Source: Methylocystis echinoides
Lineage (GTDB): Bacteria; Pseudomonadota; Alphaproteobacteria; Rhizobiales; Beijerinckiaceae
Direction of reading: 5' to 3'
DNA length: 64,000 bases
NCBI RefSeq assembly: GCF_027923385.1
Contig: NZ_BSEC01000001.1
Coordinates: forward strand, 1,748,501-1,812,500
Shown one piece after another: positions 33,349 through 42,770 of the stretch; the stretch's first letter is position 1, and each line of letters begins with the position of its first letter. A program made the translations under genes and the position numbers. The notes beneath the pieces are model-generated. The model was given only the letters and a program-made list of their open reading frames with translations, had not been told where the DNA came from and searched no databases.

Positions 33349-34251
33349 TTACTCCCGCGTCAGCACGATCAGCAGGGCGCCGGCGAGCATCACCGCCGCG
33401 CCGAGGAGGCGTCCGCCCGTGTCCTCTTTCAGCACGCGCCCGCTCGCCAGCACGGTGAACAGCGCCGACAGGCGCTTGATGGCGATGACATAGGGCGTGA
33501 ACAATACGGTCAGCGCCCACATCTGCAGCGCCGTGCCGATGGACATGGCGAAACCGGCGATCAGCGCCGGACGCATCGCCCGGCGCGTGGCGCGCTTGCA
33601 GCCACCCATGACCCAATAGAGCAGCGCGCAGATCGAGATGAAGACGCTGAGCAGCGTAATCCAGATCAGCGGCGTCGAGGCGCGCACGCCGAGCTTGTCG
33701 AGATTGGCGCAGAGGCTCCAGATCGCCGCGGTGACGATCATGTAGCGCGGCCCGGCGTGTTTCACGAAGACGGCGAAGTTGAGCCGCTTGCCGGTCGTCC
33801 GGTTGGCGTCGAGCAGGCCGACGCCGAGCACGGTGAAAATAACGCCCGCCATGCCCAGCGCCGGCACACGTTCGCCGGTCATGATCGGCGAGGTGACGAG
33901 CATCAGGACAGGTGTGAGCAGGACGAGCGGCGCCACCAGCGATGCGTCGGAGAGGCGCATGGCGCGAATGTAGAGGACATAGGCCACGACATTCAGCGCG
34001 CCGTTGGTCGCGAGCAGCGTCCAGAAACCCGGCTGCGTCAGCGCGTTGATCGTCTCGACCGGCGCCGTCGCGAAGCCCGGATAGACGACCGCGCAGGCGA
34101 TGAGCAGCAGCAGGGCGCAGCTCGTCCATTGGATGGCGAGGATCGTGCGGTCGTCGGCCGTGCGCGTCGCCGCCTTGGTCCCGAGGTCGGTGACGGTCTG
34201 ACAGAAGGCCGTGACGAGCGAGCCGAAAATGGCGACGAGCGCGAGGTCCAT
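33349..34251 (-). CDS. EamA/DMT family transporter
   Basis: 300 aa with ten membrane helices in two EamA repeats (about 5-130 and 150-298), for example LMLVTSPIMTGERVPALGMAG ending the first half and RLLGAAVMLAGALLIVLT at the C-terminus. DMT transporters export amino acids, nucleobases or other metabolites; the substrate is not evident. It follows the methyltransferase gene by 10 bp, so both are likely cotranscribed. Confidence 0.85.
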   Translation of the reverse strand: MDLALVAIFGSLVTAFCQTVTDLGTKAATRTADDRTILAIQWTSCALLLLIACAVVYPGFATAPVETINALTQPGFWTLLATNGALNVVAYVLYIRAMRLSDASLVAPLVLLTPVLMLVTSPIMTGERVPALGMAGVIFTVLGVGLLDANRTTGKRLNFAVFVKHAGPRYMIVTAAIWSLCANLDKLGVRASTPLIWITLLSVFISICALLYWVMGGCKRATRRAMRPALIAGFAMSIGTALQMWALTVLFTPYVIAIKRLSALFTVLASGRVLKEDTGGRLLGAAVMLAGALLIVLTRE

Positions 34252-34261
34252 CTCCAGCGCG

Positions 34262-34999
34262 TCAGGCCTTGACGGCTTTGAGCAGCGTATCGACGCCCTC
34301 GCGGAAGTCGACCGTCACCGGCGCGAAGCCGATCGCTGCGAGCTGCGTCAGCGACGGCTGGTAATACATGATGTGCTCGGGCGACTCGTCGCTGTAGAGA
34401 TGCACGATCCAGTCCTCGAGCAGATCGAGCCGATCGAGCTCGCGGAAGAGCCGGAACCATTGGCGCACCATGGCCTGCGTGTCGGCGAGATGCGTGGCGC
34501 GGTCGTCGATGGCATAGCGGTCGCCGTTGACGAAGAGACCGCCTCGAACCAGCACGCGATAAATTTCGGCCAGCGCCTGCGCGCGGTAGTCCTGTGTGAA
34601 ATTGTGAATGGCGTAATTGGACGCGACGACGTCGACGCTCGCCGTGGGCAGCGCCTTCAAGGCCTCAAGCGCGTCGGATTCGCGGAAATCGACGCGGCCG
34701 GCGGTCACGTAATCAGCCAGGCTCGCGCGCGCCTGATCGATCATCTTCGCGGCGCTGTCGATGGCGACGAGCGAAAGATCGTCGCGCGCGGCGAGAAGCG
34801 CCAGCGTGCTGATCCCCGTGCCGCAGCCAACCTCGACTCCCTTGAGGGCGACGCCGGGCTTCCATTCGGCGACCGTCTCGCCGACGCGCTTGGCGAGCAC
34901 GGTGTGATTGGGGCACATGAGGCGCAGGAACTCGTATTCCGCCCCGATCTTGCCGGTGAACAGATTATCCTTGAGAATTTCCTGATGGCGGGCGGACAT
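34262..34999 (-). CDS. Class I SAM-dependent methyltransferase
   Basis: 245 aa from the ATG at 34999 (MSARHQEILKDNLF). The SAM-binding glycine motif is GVEVGCGTGIS, followed by the acidic loop LVAIDSAAKMIDQAR and the post-II region VDVVASNYAIHNF. Substrate unknown. The C-terminus (EGVDTLLKAVKA) is helical. First of a two-gene leftward unit with the DMT transporter, which could export the methylated product; that link is speculative. Confidence 0.83.
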   Translation of the reverse strand: MSARHQEILKDNLFTGKIGAEYEFLRLMCPNHTVLAKRVGETVAEWKPGVALKGVEVGCGTGISTLALLAARDDLSLVAIDSAAKMIDQARASLADYVTAGRVDFRESDALEALKALPTASVDVVASNYAIHNFTQDYRAQALAEIYRVLVRGGLFVNGDRYAIDDRATHLADTQAMVRQWFRLFRELDRLDLLEDWIVHLYSDESPEHIMYYQPSLTQLAAIGFAPVTVDFREGVDTLLKAVKA

Positions 35000-35053
35000 G
35001 GGTTTCCCTTTGAATTTGCCGCGCACATTAGGTGGATCGCGGGAGCGAGGCAA

Positions 35054-35749
35054 TCATTCGCGCGGCAGCCGGCCATAAAGCCGCGCGCTCCAGTTTTCGA
35101 CCCTGCCGCTCTCCAGCCGCTTTTTCGCCAGGGCGCGCCAGTTGTCGGCGAGTTGCGGCAAGGCCGCCATGCCGGCGAGCCCCTCGCGATTGCGCTTGTC
35201 GTGATAGAGCAGCGCCGACAGGCGCATGAGCGGCCAGTCGGGGCAGGGGCGCTCGACGAGGGCGAGCGCGTCGCCCGCCTGCGCCGCGCCTTCTTCCAGG
35301 ACCCGGTAATACCAGCCCGTGCGCCCGCTCTGTTGCACCCGCAGCGCCATGTCGCGCAGCCCAAAGCGCAGGTTGAGCTTGTAACAGGGCTGGCGTCCCT
35401 GACTGACTTGCAGCAGCGCGCTTCCAAAACGGATCACGTCGCCGACGCAGACCGTCTCCTCGGTCCAGCCCTGCGTGGAAAGGTTCTCGCCGAAGCCGCC
35501 GGGCGCTTCGAGCGGCGGCCGGTCGCCGATCTCCGCGCGCCACTGGGGATAGTGGTCAAAGGCGTAATGATGCAGCGCCTTGTCGGCGCCGCCGTGATGG
35601 CGCGTGTCGGCGACTTCGTCGTGAAGAAGGCCGGCGGCGCCGATGCGCCAGGGGCCTGGTATGGGCTTCTTGTCGATGCCGCTGACGCGCGCGTCGGGGC
35701 CGAGCGGCGCAAGTCGTCCCGCCAGCACGACAGGGACAGTGGGCGTCAT
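35054..35749 (-). CDS. MOSC domain protein (YiiM-like)
   Basis: 231 aa. The MOSC core includes HHGGADKALHHYAFDHY, GGFGENLSTQGW and the conserved Cys in GRQPCYKLNLRFG. A C-terminal helical extension (3-alpha domain) follows, as in E. coli YiiM, which reduces N-hydroxylated substrates with a molybdenum cofactor. The start codon overlaps the upstream redoxin stop by four bases (ATGA), so the two form an operon. Confidence 0.88.
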   Translation of the reverse strand: MTPTVPVVLAGRLAPLGPDARVSGIDKKPIPGPWRIGAAGLLHDEVADTRHHGGADKALHHYAFDHYPQWRAEIGDRPPLEAPGGFGENLSTQGWTEETVCVGDVIRFGSALLQVSQGRQPCYKLNLRFGLRDMALRVQQSGRTGWYYRVLEEGAAQAGDALALVERPCPDWPLMRLSALLYHDKRNREGLAGMAALPQLADNWRALAKKRLESGRVENWSARLYGRLPRE

Positions 35750-36216
35750 GGCTTCTCAGCCAACAGCGTTCCGATGAGCGCGCCGAGCGCGAGGTCCTCC
35801 TCCTGCCCGAAGCCTTCGTGCCGGATCGCGCCGTCGCGGCCGATGACAATGGCCGTCGGCGTGCCGCGCATGCGGAAGCGGCGCATGGTGACCGGGATCG
35901 GGTCGTCGCCCTCATAGGCGTCCACGCCGATGGGGAAGGTCAGGCGGTATTCGTGGATGAAGGCCTCGAGCGACACCGGCGTCATCGCCGCGTGATGCTC
36001 GAACACCGTATGCAGGCCGATGACGGTGAGGTCGGTATGGCGGAAGAGCATATGCGCCCGCTGCGCCTGCGGCGTTCCGTGCGAGACGCAGCCGGGACAG
36101 AGCATCTGAAAGGCGTGCAGCATCACAACGCGCCCGCGCAGATCGGCGAGCGTCAGGGGGACCGGTGTGTTGAACCAGCGCGAAACGGCGAGTTCGGGCG
36201 CGAGCGGCGCGGACAT
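35746..36216 (-). CDS. Peroxiredoxin/TlpA-like redoxin
   Basis: 156 aa from the ATG at 36216, which has GGAGG eleven bases upstream; an in-frame ATG at 36234 is an alternative. A thioredoxin fold is indicated by LADLRGRVVMLHAFQMLCPGC with the active Cys pair CPGC, a cis-Pro motif RGTPTAIVIGRDG and the end ALIGTLLAEKP. No signal peptide, so cytoplasmic. It is coupled to the MOSC gene, suggesting reductive detoxification. Confidence 0.78.
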   Translation of the reverse strand: MSAPLAPELAVSRWFNTPVPLTLADLRGRVVMLHAFQMLCPGCVSHGTPQAQRAHMLFRHTDLTVIGLHTVFEHHAAMTPVSLEAFIHEYRLTFPIGVDAYEGDDPIPVTMRRFRMRGTPTAIVIGRDGAIRHEGFGQEEDLALGALIGTLLAEKP

Positions 36217-36354
36217 TTTTTCGAGTGCCTCCATTTACCAGAAGATAAATCTCCGGCGGCGCCGCTTTGGCAAGGACCACAGCGCGACTTCCTCCTTTAC
36301 CTTCCGCAAAAACTGTCCCAGCTTGGCGGGAGCGAACCGTTTTGAGAGATCATC

Positions 36355-36690
36355 ATGCCGAGAGTCATCGTCGCGTTCACGCTTGTGGCGCTTGCCTGTT
36401 CGTCTCCCGCGCAAGCCGGCGTTTCCTGTTCGCCGCAGGCCTCGGGCGTTGGCGGCGTCATTGCCGATCAGGCCGACATGATCGCGGCGGTGAATTGTCT
36501 GGGGCAGCAGCTTGCCGAGTTCAAGAACGCCGCCATTGCGGCCGACAAGGTGGAGGCGGGCCGCATCGAAGAGCTGGCGCGGCAGATTTCCGCCCTCCAG
36601 TCGGCCGTCGACTCGCTGGCGCGTCGCGTCTCCGCGCTGGAGGCCAACGCCGCCAACGCCCAGCGCCCGCTCGCGACGCAGCCCTGGTAG
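36355..36690 (+). CDS. Small secreted coiled-coil protein, unknown function
   Basis: 111 aa. A clear signal peptide (1-21, ending AQA) precedes a mature part with two Cys (Cys25, Cys48). A heptad-patterned helix (about 55-100, VEAGRIEELARQISALQSAV) predicts a coiled-coil oligomer. I recognise no family. It is divergent from the redoxin gene. Confidence 0.65.
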   Translation: MPRVIVAFTLVALACSSPAQAGVSCSPQASGVGGVIADQADMIAAVNCLGQQLAEFKNAAIAADKVEAGRIEELARQISALQSAVDSLARRVSALEANAANAQRPLATQPW

Positions 36691-36838
36691 CGGGTCCGGC
36701 GCGAAGGAAGCCTTAACCAACTCGATCTAGGCTCCCGCATCGACGGCCCCGCGCCTTTATTGTCCAGCTTCTTCATGACGAAGGAGTCCACATCCAGCCG
36801 AGCGACGATGCAGATCGCGACGGCGTCATGGTGGTTCC

Positions 36839-37231
36839 TTGTCGGAAAGCCAGGCCAACCAGCCTCACGGGGCGTCGATCAGCCCGTCTGACGACGCGCG
36901 GACGCGCGCCACGGATGGCGGGCGCGGCGCGCGCGTCCGGACCCTTGCGCCCCCTGTCATTCTCGCTGTCGCAACGCTCGCGCTTGCTTCGCTCGCCATG
37001 CTCCAGCCGGGCGACGCAAACAATGTGATGGCGATATTTCCGCCCTGGTGGACGGCCGAACGCAGCGTCATCGCGGCGTCTGCGGTTGGGCCGGTTCTCG
37101 GGTCTGGCGCGTTGCCCTTCATGGTCGCCATCAAGGGCGTCGCGCCGGGCGTCGAAGGTAGATTGCGCGCGGCGGGCGCGGTTCTGATCGTGGACGGCAG
37201 GCGGTTTCGGGTCTGCGCAACAACACTCTGA
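36839..37231 (+). CDS. Single-pass membrane protein upstream of a chemoreceptor, unknown function
   Basis: 130 aa from a TTG at 36839, the only usable start codon in this open stretch; no strong SD is seen. A hydrophilic N-terminus (1-38) precedes one hydrophobic helix ([16 protein letters not shown]). A conserved-looking segment follows: [19 protein letters not shown] and [17 protein letters not shown]. Similar short proteins with the PPWW motif occur in other alphaproteobacteria to my knowledge, without assigned function. It ends 16 bp before the chemoreceptor gene, implying cotranscription. Confidence 0.6.
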   Translation: MSESQANQPHGASISPSDDARTRATDGGRGARVRTLAPPVILAVATLALASLAMLQPGDANNVMAIFPPWWTAERSVIAASAVGPVLGSGALPFMVAIKGVAPGVEGRLRAAGAVLIVDGRRFRVCATTL

Positions 37232-37247
37232 TGGACAGGAAGCGGCG

Positions 37248-38855
37248 ATGCAGACGCCCCAAGGTGTGCATAATAGCGCGGACAAGCTCATCATCGCGCT
37301 GCTTTGGGCGCATGTTCCGCTGAATTGCGTGGTGAGCTGGCGCGTGGGCGGCTCGGTGGAGATGATCACCGCGGCGACGGCCCTCTGCGCGGTCGCGGCG
37401 ACCGTCATGTGGCGGCTTGCGCCGAGCTCGCTTGCGTCGCGTCTGACAATTGCGATTGCATATGTCGGAATCGTATCGCTCCTGCTCGCGGCCATGGCCG
37501 GCCATCCCTGGCAGGTCGATATCCATATGTATTACTTCGTGGCCGTCGCGCTGGTTGCGGTCTATTGCGAACCGATCGTCATCGCGGCGGCGGCGGTGAC
37601 CGTCGCGCTGCATCACCTCGTTCTGGATTTCATCCTGCCGTCAGTTGTCTATCCGGGCGGCAGCGATCTGGCGCGCGTGGCCCTGCACGCCGTGATCCTC
37701 CTCTTTGAATCCGCCGGTCTGATCTGGATGGCGAGCATGCTCAGAAACGCTTTCGCGCGTGAGGGGGAGGCGCTTCAAACCGCGCGGGAGGCGGCCCTTG
37801 CGGCCGAGCGGATCGCTTCCGAACTGCGCTTCGCCAAAGCGTCGGAGCAGCAGCATTTCGACAAACAGAGAGCGTTCCAGCAAGAGGTGTCCGCTCGCCA
37901 GAGCGAACTGGTTTCCCTGCTCGCCTCCAAGCTCGACCAGGTCGCGGCCGGCGATCTCACCACGCGCATTCACGAGCCCGTCGACAAAAACTTCGACAAG
38001 GTCAGGGACGATTTCAACGCCGCGATCGGCCGTCTCGACGCCGCGCTCCGTCGCGTCAATGAACGCGCCGACAGCGTGCGGATGGGCGCGGATCGCATCT
38101 CCGACGCGGCGGACGATCTCTCGCAGCGAACGGAGCAGCAGGCCGCCAATCTGGAAGCCGCCGCGGCGGCCCTGAAGGAAGTGACGGAAAACGCCTCCCA
38201 GGCGGCGCAGGGCGCGGGCCACGCCAATGAAATCGTCGCGGCGACCGACAAGGAGGCGAAAGCGACTTCCGAGATGGTGCATAAGGCCATCGGCGCGATG
38301 GACGGGATTACGGAATCATCGGCCAGAATCGGCCAGACGATCGGGGTCATTGATGAAATCGCCTTCCAGATCAATTTGCTGGCCCTGAACGCGGGCGTCG
38401 AGGCGGCGCGCGCCGGCGACGCGGGACGCGGCTTTGCGGTCGTCGCGACGGAGGTGCGGTCTCTTGCCGAGCGTTCGGGCGAAGCCGCCCGCGAAATCAA
38501 GGACATCGTTGCGACCAGTTACGCCCAGGTGCATGACGGCGCGATCATGGTTCAGGACGCAGGCCGCGCCATCACCGCGATTCTTTCCAAAGTGTCGGAG
38601 ATGAACCGCATCATTTCGACAATCGCGGGGGATACGAAAATTCAGGCGGCGGGGCTCGACCAGGTCAACGCCCTGGTTGCGCGGATGGATCAGATGACTC
38701 AGAAAAACGCGGTCATCGCTGAGGAATCCGCCTCAGCCGGCGTGTTGCTGCGTGAGGAGAGCGACGGCCTCAACAGGCTGATGCAGGAGTTCAAGAGTGG
38801 CGGGCCGTCCGCCGGCGACGGATATGAATACGACGCGCTGTCGCGGGCGTCGTGA
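37248..38855 (+). CDS. Methyl-accepting chemotaxis protein with multi-pass membrane sensor
   Basis: 535 aa. Residues 10-170 hold about six hydrophobic segments rather than a periplasmic ligand domain, with a His-containing helix ([12 protein letters not shown]). A coiled coil, a HAMP-like segment (about 215-285, [17 protein letters not shown]) and the signalling domain follow. The hairpin tip [19 protein letters not shown] is intact. It would relay membrane-derived signals such as redox state to CheA/CheW; no other che gene is in the window. Confidence 0.87.
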   Translation: MQTPQGVHNSADKLIIALLWAHVPLNCVVSWRVGGSVEMITAATALCAVAATVMWRLAPSSLASRLTIAIAYVGIVSLLLAAMAGHPWQVDIHMYYFVAVALVAVYCEPIVIAAAAVTVALHHLVLDFILPSVVYPGGSDLARVALHAVILLFESAGLIWMASMLRNAFAREGEALQTAREAALAAERIASELRFAKASEQQHFDKQRAFQQEVSARQSELVSLLASKLDQVAAGDLTTRIHEPVDKNFDKVRDDFNAAIGRLDAALRRVNERADSVRMGADRISDAADDLSQRTEQQAANLEAAAAALKEVTENASQAAQGAGHANEIVAATDKEAKATSEMVHKAIGAMDGITESSARIGQTIGVIDEIAFQINLLALNAGVEAARAGDAGRGFAVVATEVRSLAERSGEAAREIKDIVATSYAQVHDGAIMVQDAGRAITAILSKVSEMNRIISTIAGDTKIQAAGLDQVNALVARMDQMTQKNAVIAEESASAGVLLREESDGLNRLMQEFKSGGPSAGDGYEYDALSRAS

Positions 38856-38963
38856 CGCGGAACCAGCGGGCAGGGCGGTCGAGACGCTTTGCGACTGAAT
38901 TGAGCTTTACCTGACCGGGGGCCCGCATGATACTGCTGTGTCTTCCTTTCTCGGTTGCGGACC

Positions 38964-39761
38964 ATGCGCTGGCTCATCGTTTCCGATCTGCACTACGCCC
39001 TGCCGCAGTTCGACTGGCTGATGGCCGCCGCCCCGCGATTCGATCTGGTCATCTTCGCGGGTGACGCGCTCGATGCGGGATCGATTGTCGACTATGGCGC
39101 GCAGACCGTGGTGGTCCGCAAATATCTCGAACGCCTCGCCGCCGTGACGCGGGTGGTCTTCTGCACCGGCAACCACGATCTCGACGCGCGCGACGACAGC
39201 GGCGAAAAGATCGCGCGCTGGGTCGGCGATCTGCAACGGCACGACATTGCCTGCGACGGCGACGCCCTTGTCATCGGCGACACGCTTTACTCGGTCTTTC
39301 CCTGGTGGGACGGGCCGGTCGTGAAAGAAAAGCTGCTGGCGCAACTCGCCGCCGACGCCGGTCGTCGGGAGGGGCTGCGCTGGATCTGGGCGCATCACGC
39401 GCCGCCGCGCGGCTCGCCGACGAGCTGGTCCGGGAAGCAGAGTTTCGGCGACGCCGAGCTCGTCGAGTGGATCGGGCGCTACAAGCCGGACGTCGTGATC
39501 TCCGGCCATATCCATCAGTCGCCTTTCGTCGCCGACGGCTCATGGGTCGATCGCCTCGGCGAGACATGGGTTTTCAACGCCGGGCGCCAATATGGCGCGC
39601 CGCCCGCCTATATCGTCGTCGATACGGAGTTGCAGGAGGCGCTTTGGATTTCCGCGATGGGCGTGCAATCGGTGCGGCTGGACGCGCCGTTGCAACGGCC
39701 GATTGCAGCGCTGCACGCCTTGCCCGACTGGTTCGATCCCCCGCCGGTTCCGGCGTTCTGA
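38964..39761 (+). CDS. Calcineurin-like metallophosphoesterase
   Basis: 265 aa from the ATG at 38964. The dimetal motifs are present in order: DLH in LIVSDLHYAL (D9, H11), GDALDAG, CTGNHDLDA, a His pair in WAHHAPPRG, and SGHIHQSP. Substrate unknown; relatives hydrolyse cyclic nucleotides, phospholipids or nucleic acids. No signal peptide. It may be transcribed with the chemoreceptor 108 bp upstream, but a separate promoter is equally possible. Confidence 0.85.
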   Translation: MRWLIVSDLHYALPQFDWLMAAAPRFDLVIFAGDALDAGSIVDYGAQTVVVRKYLERLAAVTRVVFCTGNHDLDARDDSGEKIARWVGDLQRHDIACDGDALVIGDTLYSVFPWWDGPVVKEKLLAQLAADAGRREGLRWIWAHHAPPRGSPTSWSGKQSFGDAELVEWIGRYKPDVVISGHIHQSPFVADGSWVDRLGETWVFNAGRQYGAPPAYIVVDTELQEALWISAMGVQSVRLDAPLQRPIAALHALPDWFDPPPVPAF

Positions 39762-39785
39762 CCGGGCGACGGGAGGCGCAGGCTC

Positions 39786-39821
39786 AAAAAAAGCGACGCC
39801 GAAGACTGGCTCCGGCGTCGC
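39786..39821 (-). terminator. Intrinsic terminator for leftward transcription
   Basis: GCGACGCCG (39793-39801) pairs with CGGCGTCGC (39813-39821), a 9-bp GC stem and 11-nt loop. Read leftward it is followed directly by seven T (A7 at 39786-39792). It is the best rho-independent terminator in the window, yet it lies 237 bp beyond the end of the nearest leftward gene. Confidence 0.75.
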
Positions 39822-40000
39822 CCAATGTTCCGACGGAATCCGGAAAAGCGCTGCTCTTCCGCGTTCCACGAAGCTTATCTCTCTCGCGGGAGGCAGCGTC
39901 CTTTGGCGCGCCGCCTCCCGCAAGGGTCCGTGACCAGCTTTTGCGACCGTCCCGCCCGGCTGGGGCAACCGGCGTTTCAGGCGAAAGCTTAGTCTCAACT
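39786..40000 (-). ncRNA. Candidate structured small RNA (or long 3' UTR of the cyclic-nucleotide-binding gene)
   Basis: This 297-bp gap (39762-40058) has no plausible coding frame. Read leftward it holds a strong hairpin (39886-39897 with 39910-39921, 12 bp with one G-U pair), other short stems, and the intrinsic terminator at 39786-39821. A structured RNA ending in its own terminator is the simplest reading. The 5' end is not defined: only a weak -10-like TATAGT near 40008 is seen. No match to tmRNA, SRP RNA or 6S RNA landmarks was recognised. Confidence 0.35.
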
Positions 40001-40058
40001 ATAAGTTGCATACCTGCGCGCGGCTTGTCCAGCTGTTTTTGCAAAGCTGCGCGATTCG

Positions 40059-40544
40059 TCAGTCCCGGTAGCCATCCCGCTGGGAGGCTTGTCGGCCGCC
40101 GCGCAGGCCCTGCTGATGCATGAGGGATTCGAGGACTTCCCCGACCATTTCCAGATGGTTGCCAGCGCCGGCGAACTGGCGCTTGATGTCGGCGAGATAG
40201 GTCGTCGCGGCGTTGAGCCGCCGCGCGAGCAGACGGGAGACGAGCCAGGCCAGCTCGGGATGCGCGCTCATGAAGGCCGCGCCGTCCTCCACGACATGCA
40301 CGCTGGCCGGGCCGAGCGCGCGCGCCGTCGCCGTATGCGCCGAGTCGAGCAGCACCGCCATTTCGCCGATGAGCGAGCCGGGCTCCTCCAGAATCGCCAC
40401 CTGGGTCTCGCCGCGCAGGACTTCGAGCTTCCCGCTCGCGAGCGCGTAAAGATGGCCGGTCCGCTCTCCCTCTTTCAGGAGAACCTCGCCATCGGAAAGG
40501 GTTCGTAGGGGAATGTCGCTGAAATGGACGAGGATTTCTCGCAT
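40059..40544 (-). CDS. Cyclic nucleotide-binding domain protein
   Basis: 161 aa from the ATG at 40544, with GGGAG seven bases upstream. A single cNMP-binding domain (about 5-115) shows LSDGEVLLKEGERTGHLYAL and the phosphate-binding cassette region GSLIGEMAVLLDSAHTATARA. No helix-turn-helix, channel or enzymatic domain follows; the remainder is helical (LARRLNAATTYLADIKRQF). It may be a stand-alone regulator of another protein. Confidence 0.82.
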   Translation of the reverse strand: MREILVHFSDIPLRTLSDGEVLLKEGERTGHLYALASGKLEVLRGETQVAILEEPGSLIGEMAVLLDSAHTATARALGPASVHVVEDGAAFMSAHPELAWLVSRLLARRLNAATTYLADIKRQFAGAGNHLEMVGEVLESLMHQQGLRGGRQASQRDGYRD

Positions 40545-40631
40545 GGCTCCGCTCCCGCGTGGTGAATGTTGTGCCCCAAGGAGACAATCCGCGATGCGGC
40601 TTGTCAAATTCAGCCTGGCTGGCGTCCCCTT

Positions 40632-41846
40632 CTAGATACTGTTGCGGATATGGTCCCGCACGACGGGATAGACCTGATGGTCCCAGCGTTTGCCGTTGAA
40701 CACGCCATAATGGCCGACGCCCGCCTGCATGTGATGCGATTTCATATAGGGCCGCAGGCCGCTGCACAGATCCTGCGCGGCGAGCGTCTGGCCGATGGCG
40801 CAAATATTGTCTCGCTCGCCTTCGACGGTGAGGAGAAAGGTCTTTTTGATCGCGCGCGGAACGATGGGCCGGCCCTTGAACAGCAGCGCCCCCTCGGGAA
40901 GCGCGAATTTCTGGAAAACCGTCTCGATCGTTTGCAGGTAGAATGCGGCGTCGAGATCCATCACCGCGAAATATTCCTCGTAGAAGCTGCGGATCTGGTC
41001 GGCTTTCGCGCTGTCGCCCTCGATGCGGTGCTTGAAGAGATCGGCGAAGGCTTTCTGGTGCCGGTCCGCGTTCATGCTCATGAAGGCGGCGAGCTGAAGA
41101 AAGCCCGGATAGACGCGTCGCCCGGCGCCGGGGAGACCGAGCGGCGTCGTCGCGATCATGTTGCGCTGGAACCAGTCGAGGGGCTTGGAGGTCGCGAATT
41201 CATTCACCTTGGTCGGCGAAATGCGCGCGTCGATCGGCCCCGCCATCAGGGTCAGGCTCGCCGGCTGATCGGGATCATTGTCCTGCGCCATCGCGGCGAC
41301 GGCGGCGAGGGCCGGGACGGTTGGCTGGCAAACGGCCACGACATGCGATTGCGGCCCCATGAATTTCACGAAGTCGACGATATGCTGGATGAAGTCGTCG
41401 AGCTCGAAGACGCCGTCGGCGAGCGCAATATCGCGCGGATTGCGCCAGTCGGTGACATAGACTTCGTGATCGCGCAGCAGCGTGCGGATCGTGCCGCGCA
41501 GGAGCGTCGCGAAATGGCCCGACATGGGCGCGACGAGCAGCACGCGCGGATCGCCGGCGCCATTCTGCCGCGAGAAGCGCAGAAGTGAGCAGAAGGGCGT
41601 CGACAGCACCGGCGTTTCGCTGACAGGAACGGTCTCGCCGCTGTCGGCGACGACCTCCGTGACGCCATAATCGGGTCGGCGGTGGGTGAAGCCGGCGAGG
41701 CCGATGAGTTCGTGATAGGCGAGGATGCAGCGCAGCGGATAGGCGGCCCCATTCGCGCCCCACACGCTCATGATGCGTTCGTTGCTCGCCGCCGCTCTGC
41801 GAATCTGGTCGCTGAACTGGGCATAGGCGTGATAGGCGTCATACAT
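40632..41846 (-). CDS. phaZ: Intracellular poly(3-hydroxybutyrate) depolymerase
   Basis: 404 aa from the ATG at 41846 (MYDAYHAYAQF). This alpha/beta-hydrolase has the Cys nucleophile of PhaZ1-type enzymes in VAVCQPTVPAL (Cys173), an Asp in the later loop and a His in the GVGHYGVFNGKRW end. It mobilises PHB storage granules in the cytoplasm. Its presence supports an organism that accumulates PHB. A longer in-frame extension to 41951 lacks family similarity. Confidence 0.9.
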   Translation of the reverse strand: MYDAYHAYAQFSDQIRRAAASNERIMSVWGANGAAYPLRCILAYHELIGLAGFTHRRPDYGVTEVVADSGETVPVSETPVLSTPFCSLLRFSRQNGAGDPRVLLVAPMSGHFATLLRGTIRTLLRDHEVYVTDWRNPRDIALADGVFELDDFIQHIVDFVKFMGPQSHVVAVCQPTVPALAAVAAMAQDNDPDQPASLTLMAGPIDARISPTKVNEFATSKPLDWFQRNMIATTPLGLPGAGRRVYPGFLQLAAFMSMNADRHQKAFADLFKHRIEGDSAKADQIRSFYEEYFAVMDLDAAFYLQTIETVFQKFALPEGALLFKGRPIVPRAIKKTFLLTVEGERDNICAIGQTLAAQDLCSGLRPYMKSHHMQAGVGHYGVFNGKRWDHQVYPVVRDHIRNSI

Positions 41847-41962
41847 GAGCGAGGATGGAACCCTTGGGTTGCGTCGGGAGCTTGGGAGCAAGGGCTGTGC
41901 CATCGCGCCTGAAGAATTGGCACATGACTTGCTGAGAGGCAGGCGTCGCAAGGGGAGTCGTC

Positions 41963-42616
41963 ATGGCAGCCGTTACGCTTACCATCAGCAGCAGGAATTA
42001 TTCGTCCTGGTCCTTGCGCGGCTGGTTGATGACGAAGCTCTCGGGCCTGCCTTTCGAGGAGATCGTCGTCGATCCCGACGATGCGGCGGCGCGCGAGGAA
42101 ATCCTGCTGCTCTCGCCGTCCATTCTCGTGCCCTGTCTCGACTATGATGGTTTCCGGATATGGGACACGCTGGCCATTGGCGAGTTTCTCGCCGAGATCG
42201 CGCCGCAGGCGCATATCCTGCCGAAGGATCGCCTCAGCCGCGCGCGCTGCCGCTCGATCTGCGGCGAGATTCACTCCGGCTTCAATTCGCTGCGCTCGGC
42301 GCTGCCGATGAATCTCAAGGGCCATTTCCCGCGATTCAAGGTGTGGTCCAAGGCGCAGGGCGACATTGCGCGGGTGACGCAGATCTGGCGCGACTGTCTC
42401 GAGGCCCATGGCGGCCCCTATCTTTTCGGCGAATTCTCCATGGCCGACGCCATGTATGCGCCCGTCGCGACGCGCTTTCGCACCTATGACGTTCCGCTCG
42501 ACGATCTCAGCCAGAGATATTGCGACAGCATCTTCGCCTGGCCGGCGATGCAGGAGTGGATCGCTCAGGCGCAACTGGAAAAGGACGAGATCGAGGAGCT
42601 GGAGGTGGAGTTCTAG
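41963..42616 (+). CDS. Glutathione S-transferase
   Basis: 217 aa. The N-terminal thioredoxin-like domain reads LTISSRNYSSWSLRGWLMTK with the catalytic Ser/Tyr region, then SILVPCLDYDGFRIWDTLAI as the cis-Pro and glutathione-binding segment. The all-helical C-terminal domain includes GPYLFGEFSMADAMYAPV, the GST N-capping box region. Closest in style to the YfcF/maleylacetoacetate-isomerase-like groups; substrate unknown. Divergent from phaZ. Confidence 0.87.
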   Translation: MAAVTLTISSRNYSSWSLRGWLMTKLSGLPFEEIVVDPDDAAAREEILLLSPSILVPCLDYDGFRIWDTLAIGEFLAEIAPQAHILPKDRLSRARCRSICGEIHSGFNSLRSALPMNLKGHFPRFKVWSKAQGDIARVTQIWRDCLEAHGGPYLFGEFSMADAMYAPVATRFRTYDVPLDDLSQRYCDSIFAWPAMQEWIAQAQLEKDEIEELEVEF

Positions 42617-42770
42617 GGCCAAAGCCCTTTGGCCTGCCCACCGCCCTTGCGCGCGTAACAAACCCCTGCGCTTTCCGATTGAAAGCATTGCGCCATGGCG
42701 CGGCTTGTCATGACCGGAAAGGGCGAGAAATACCGGACGTCTCGACCTCGCGTCACAAGAGGCTCCGGCA

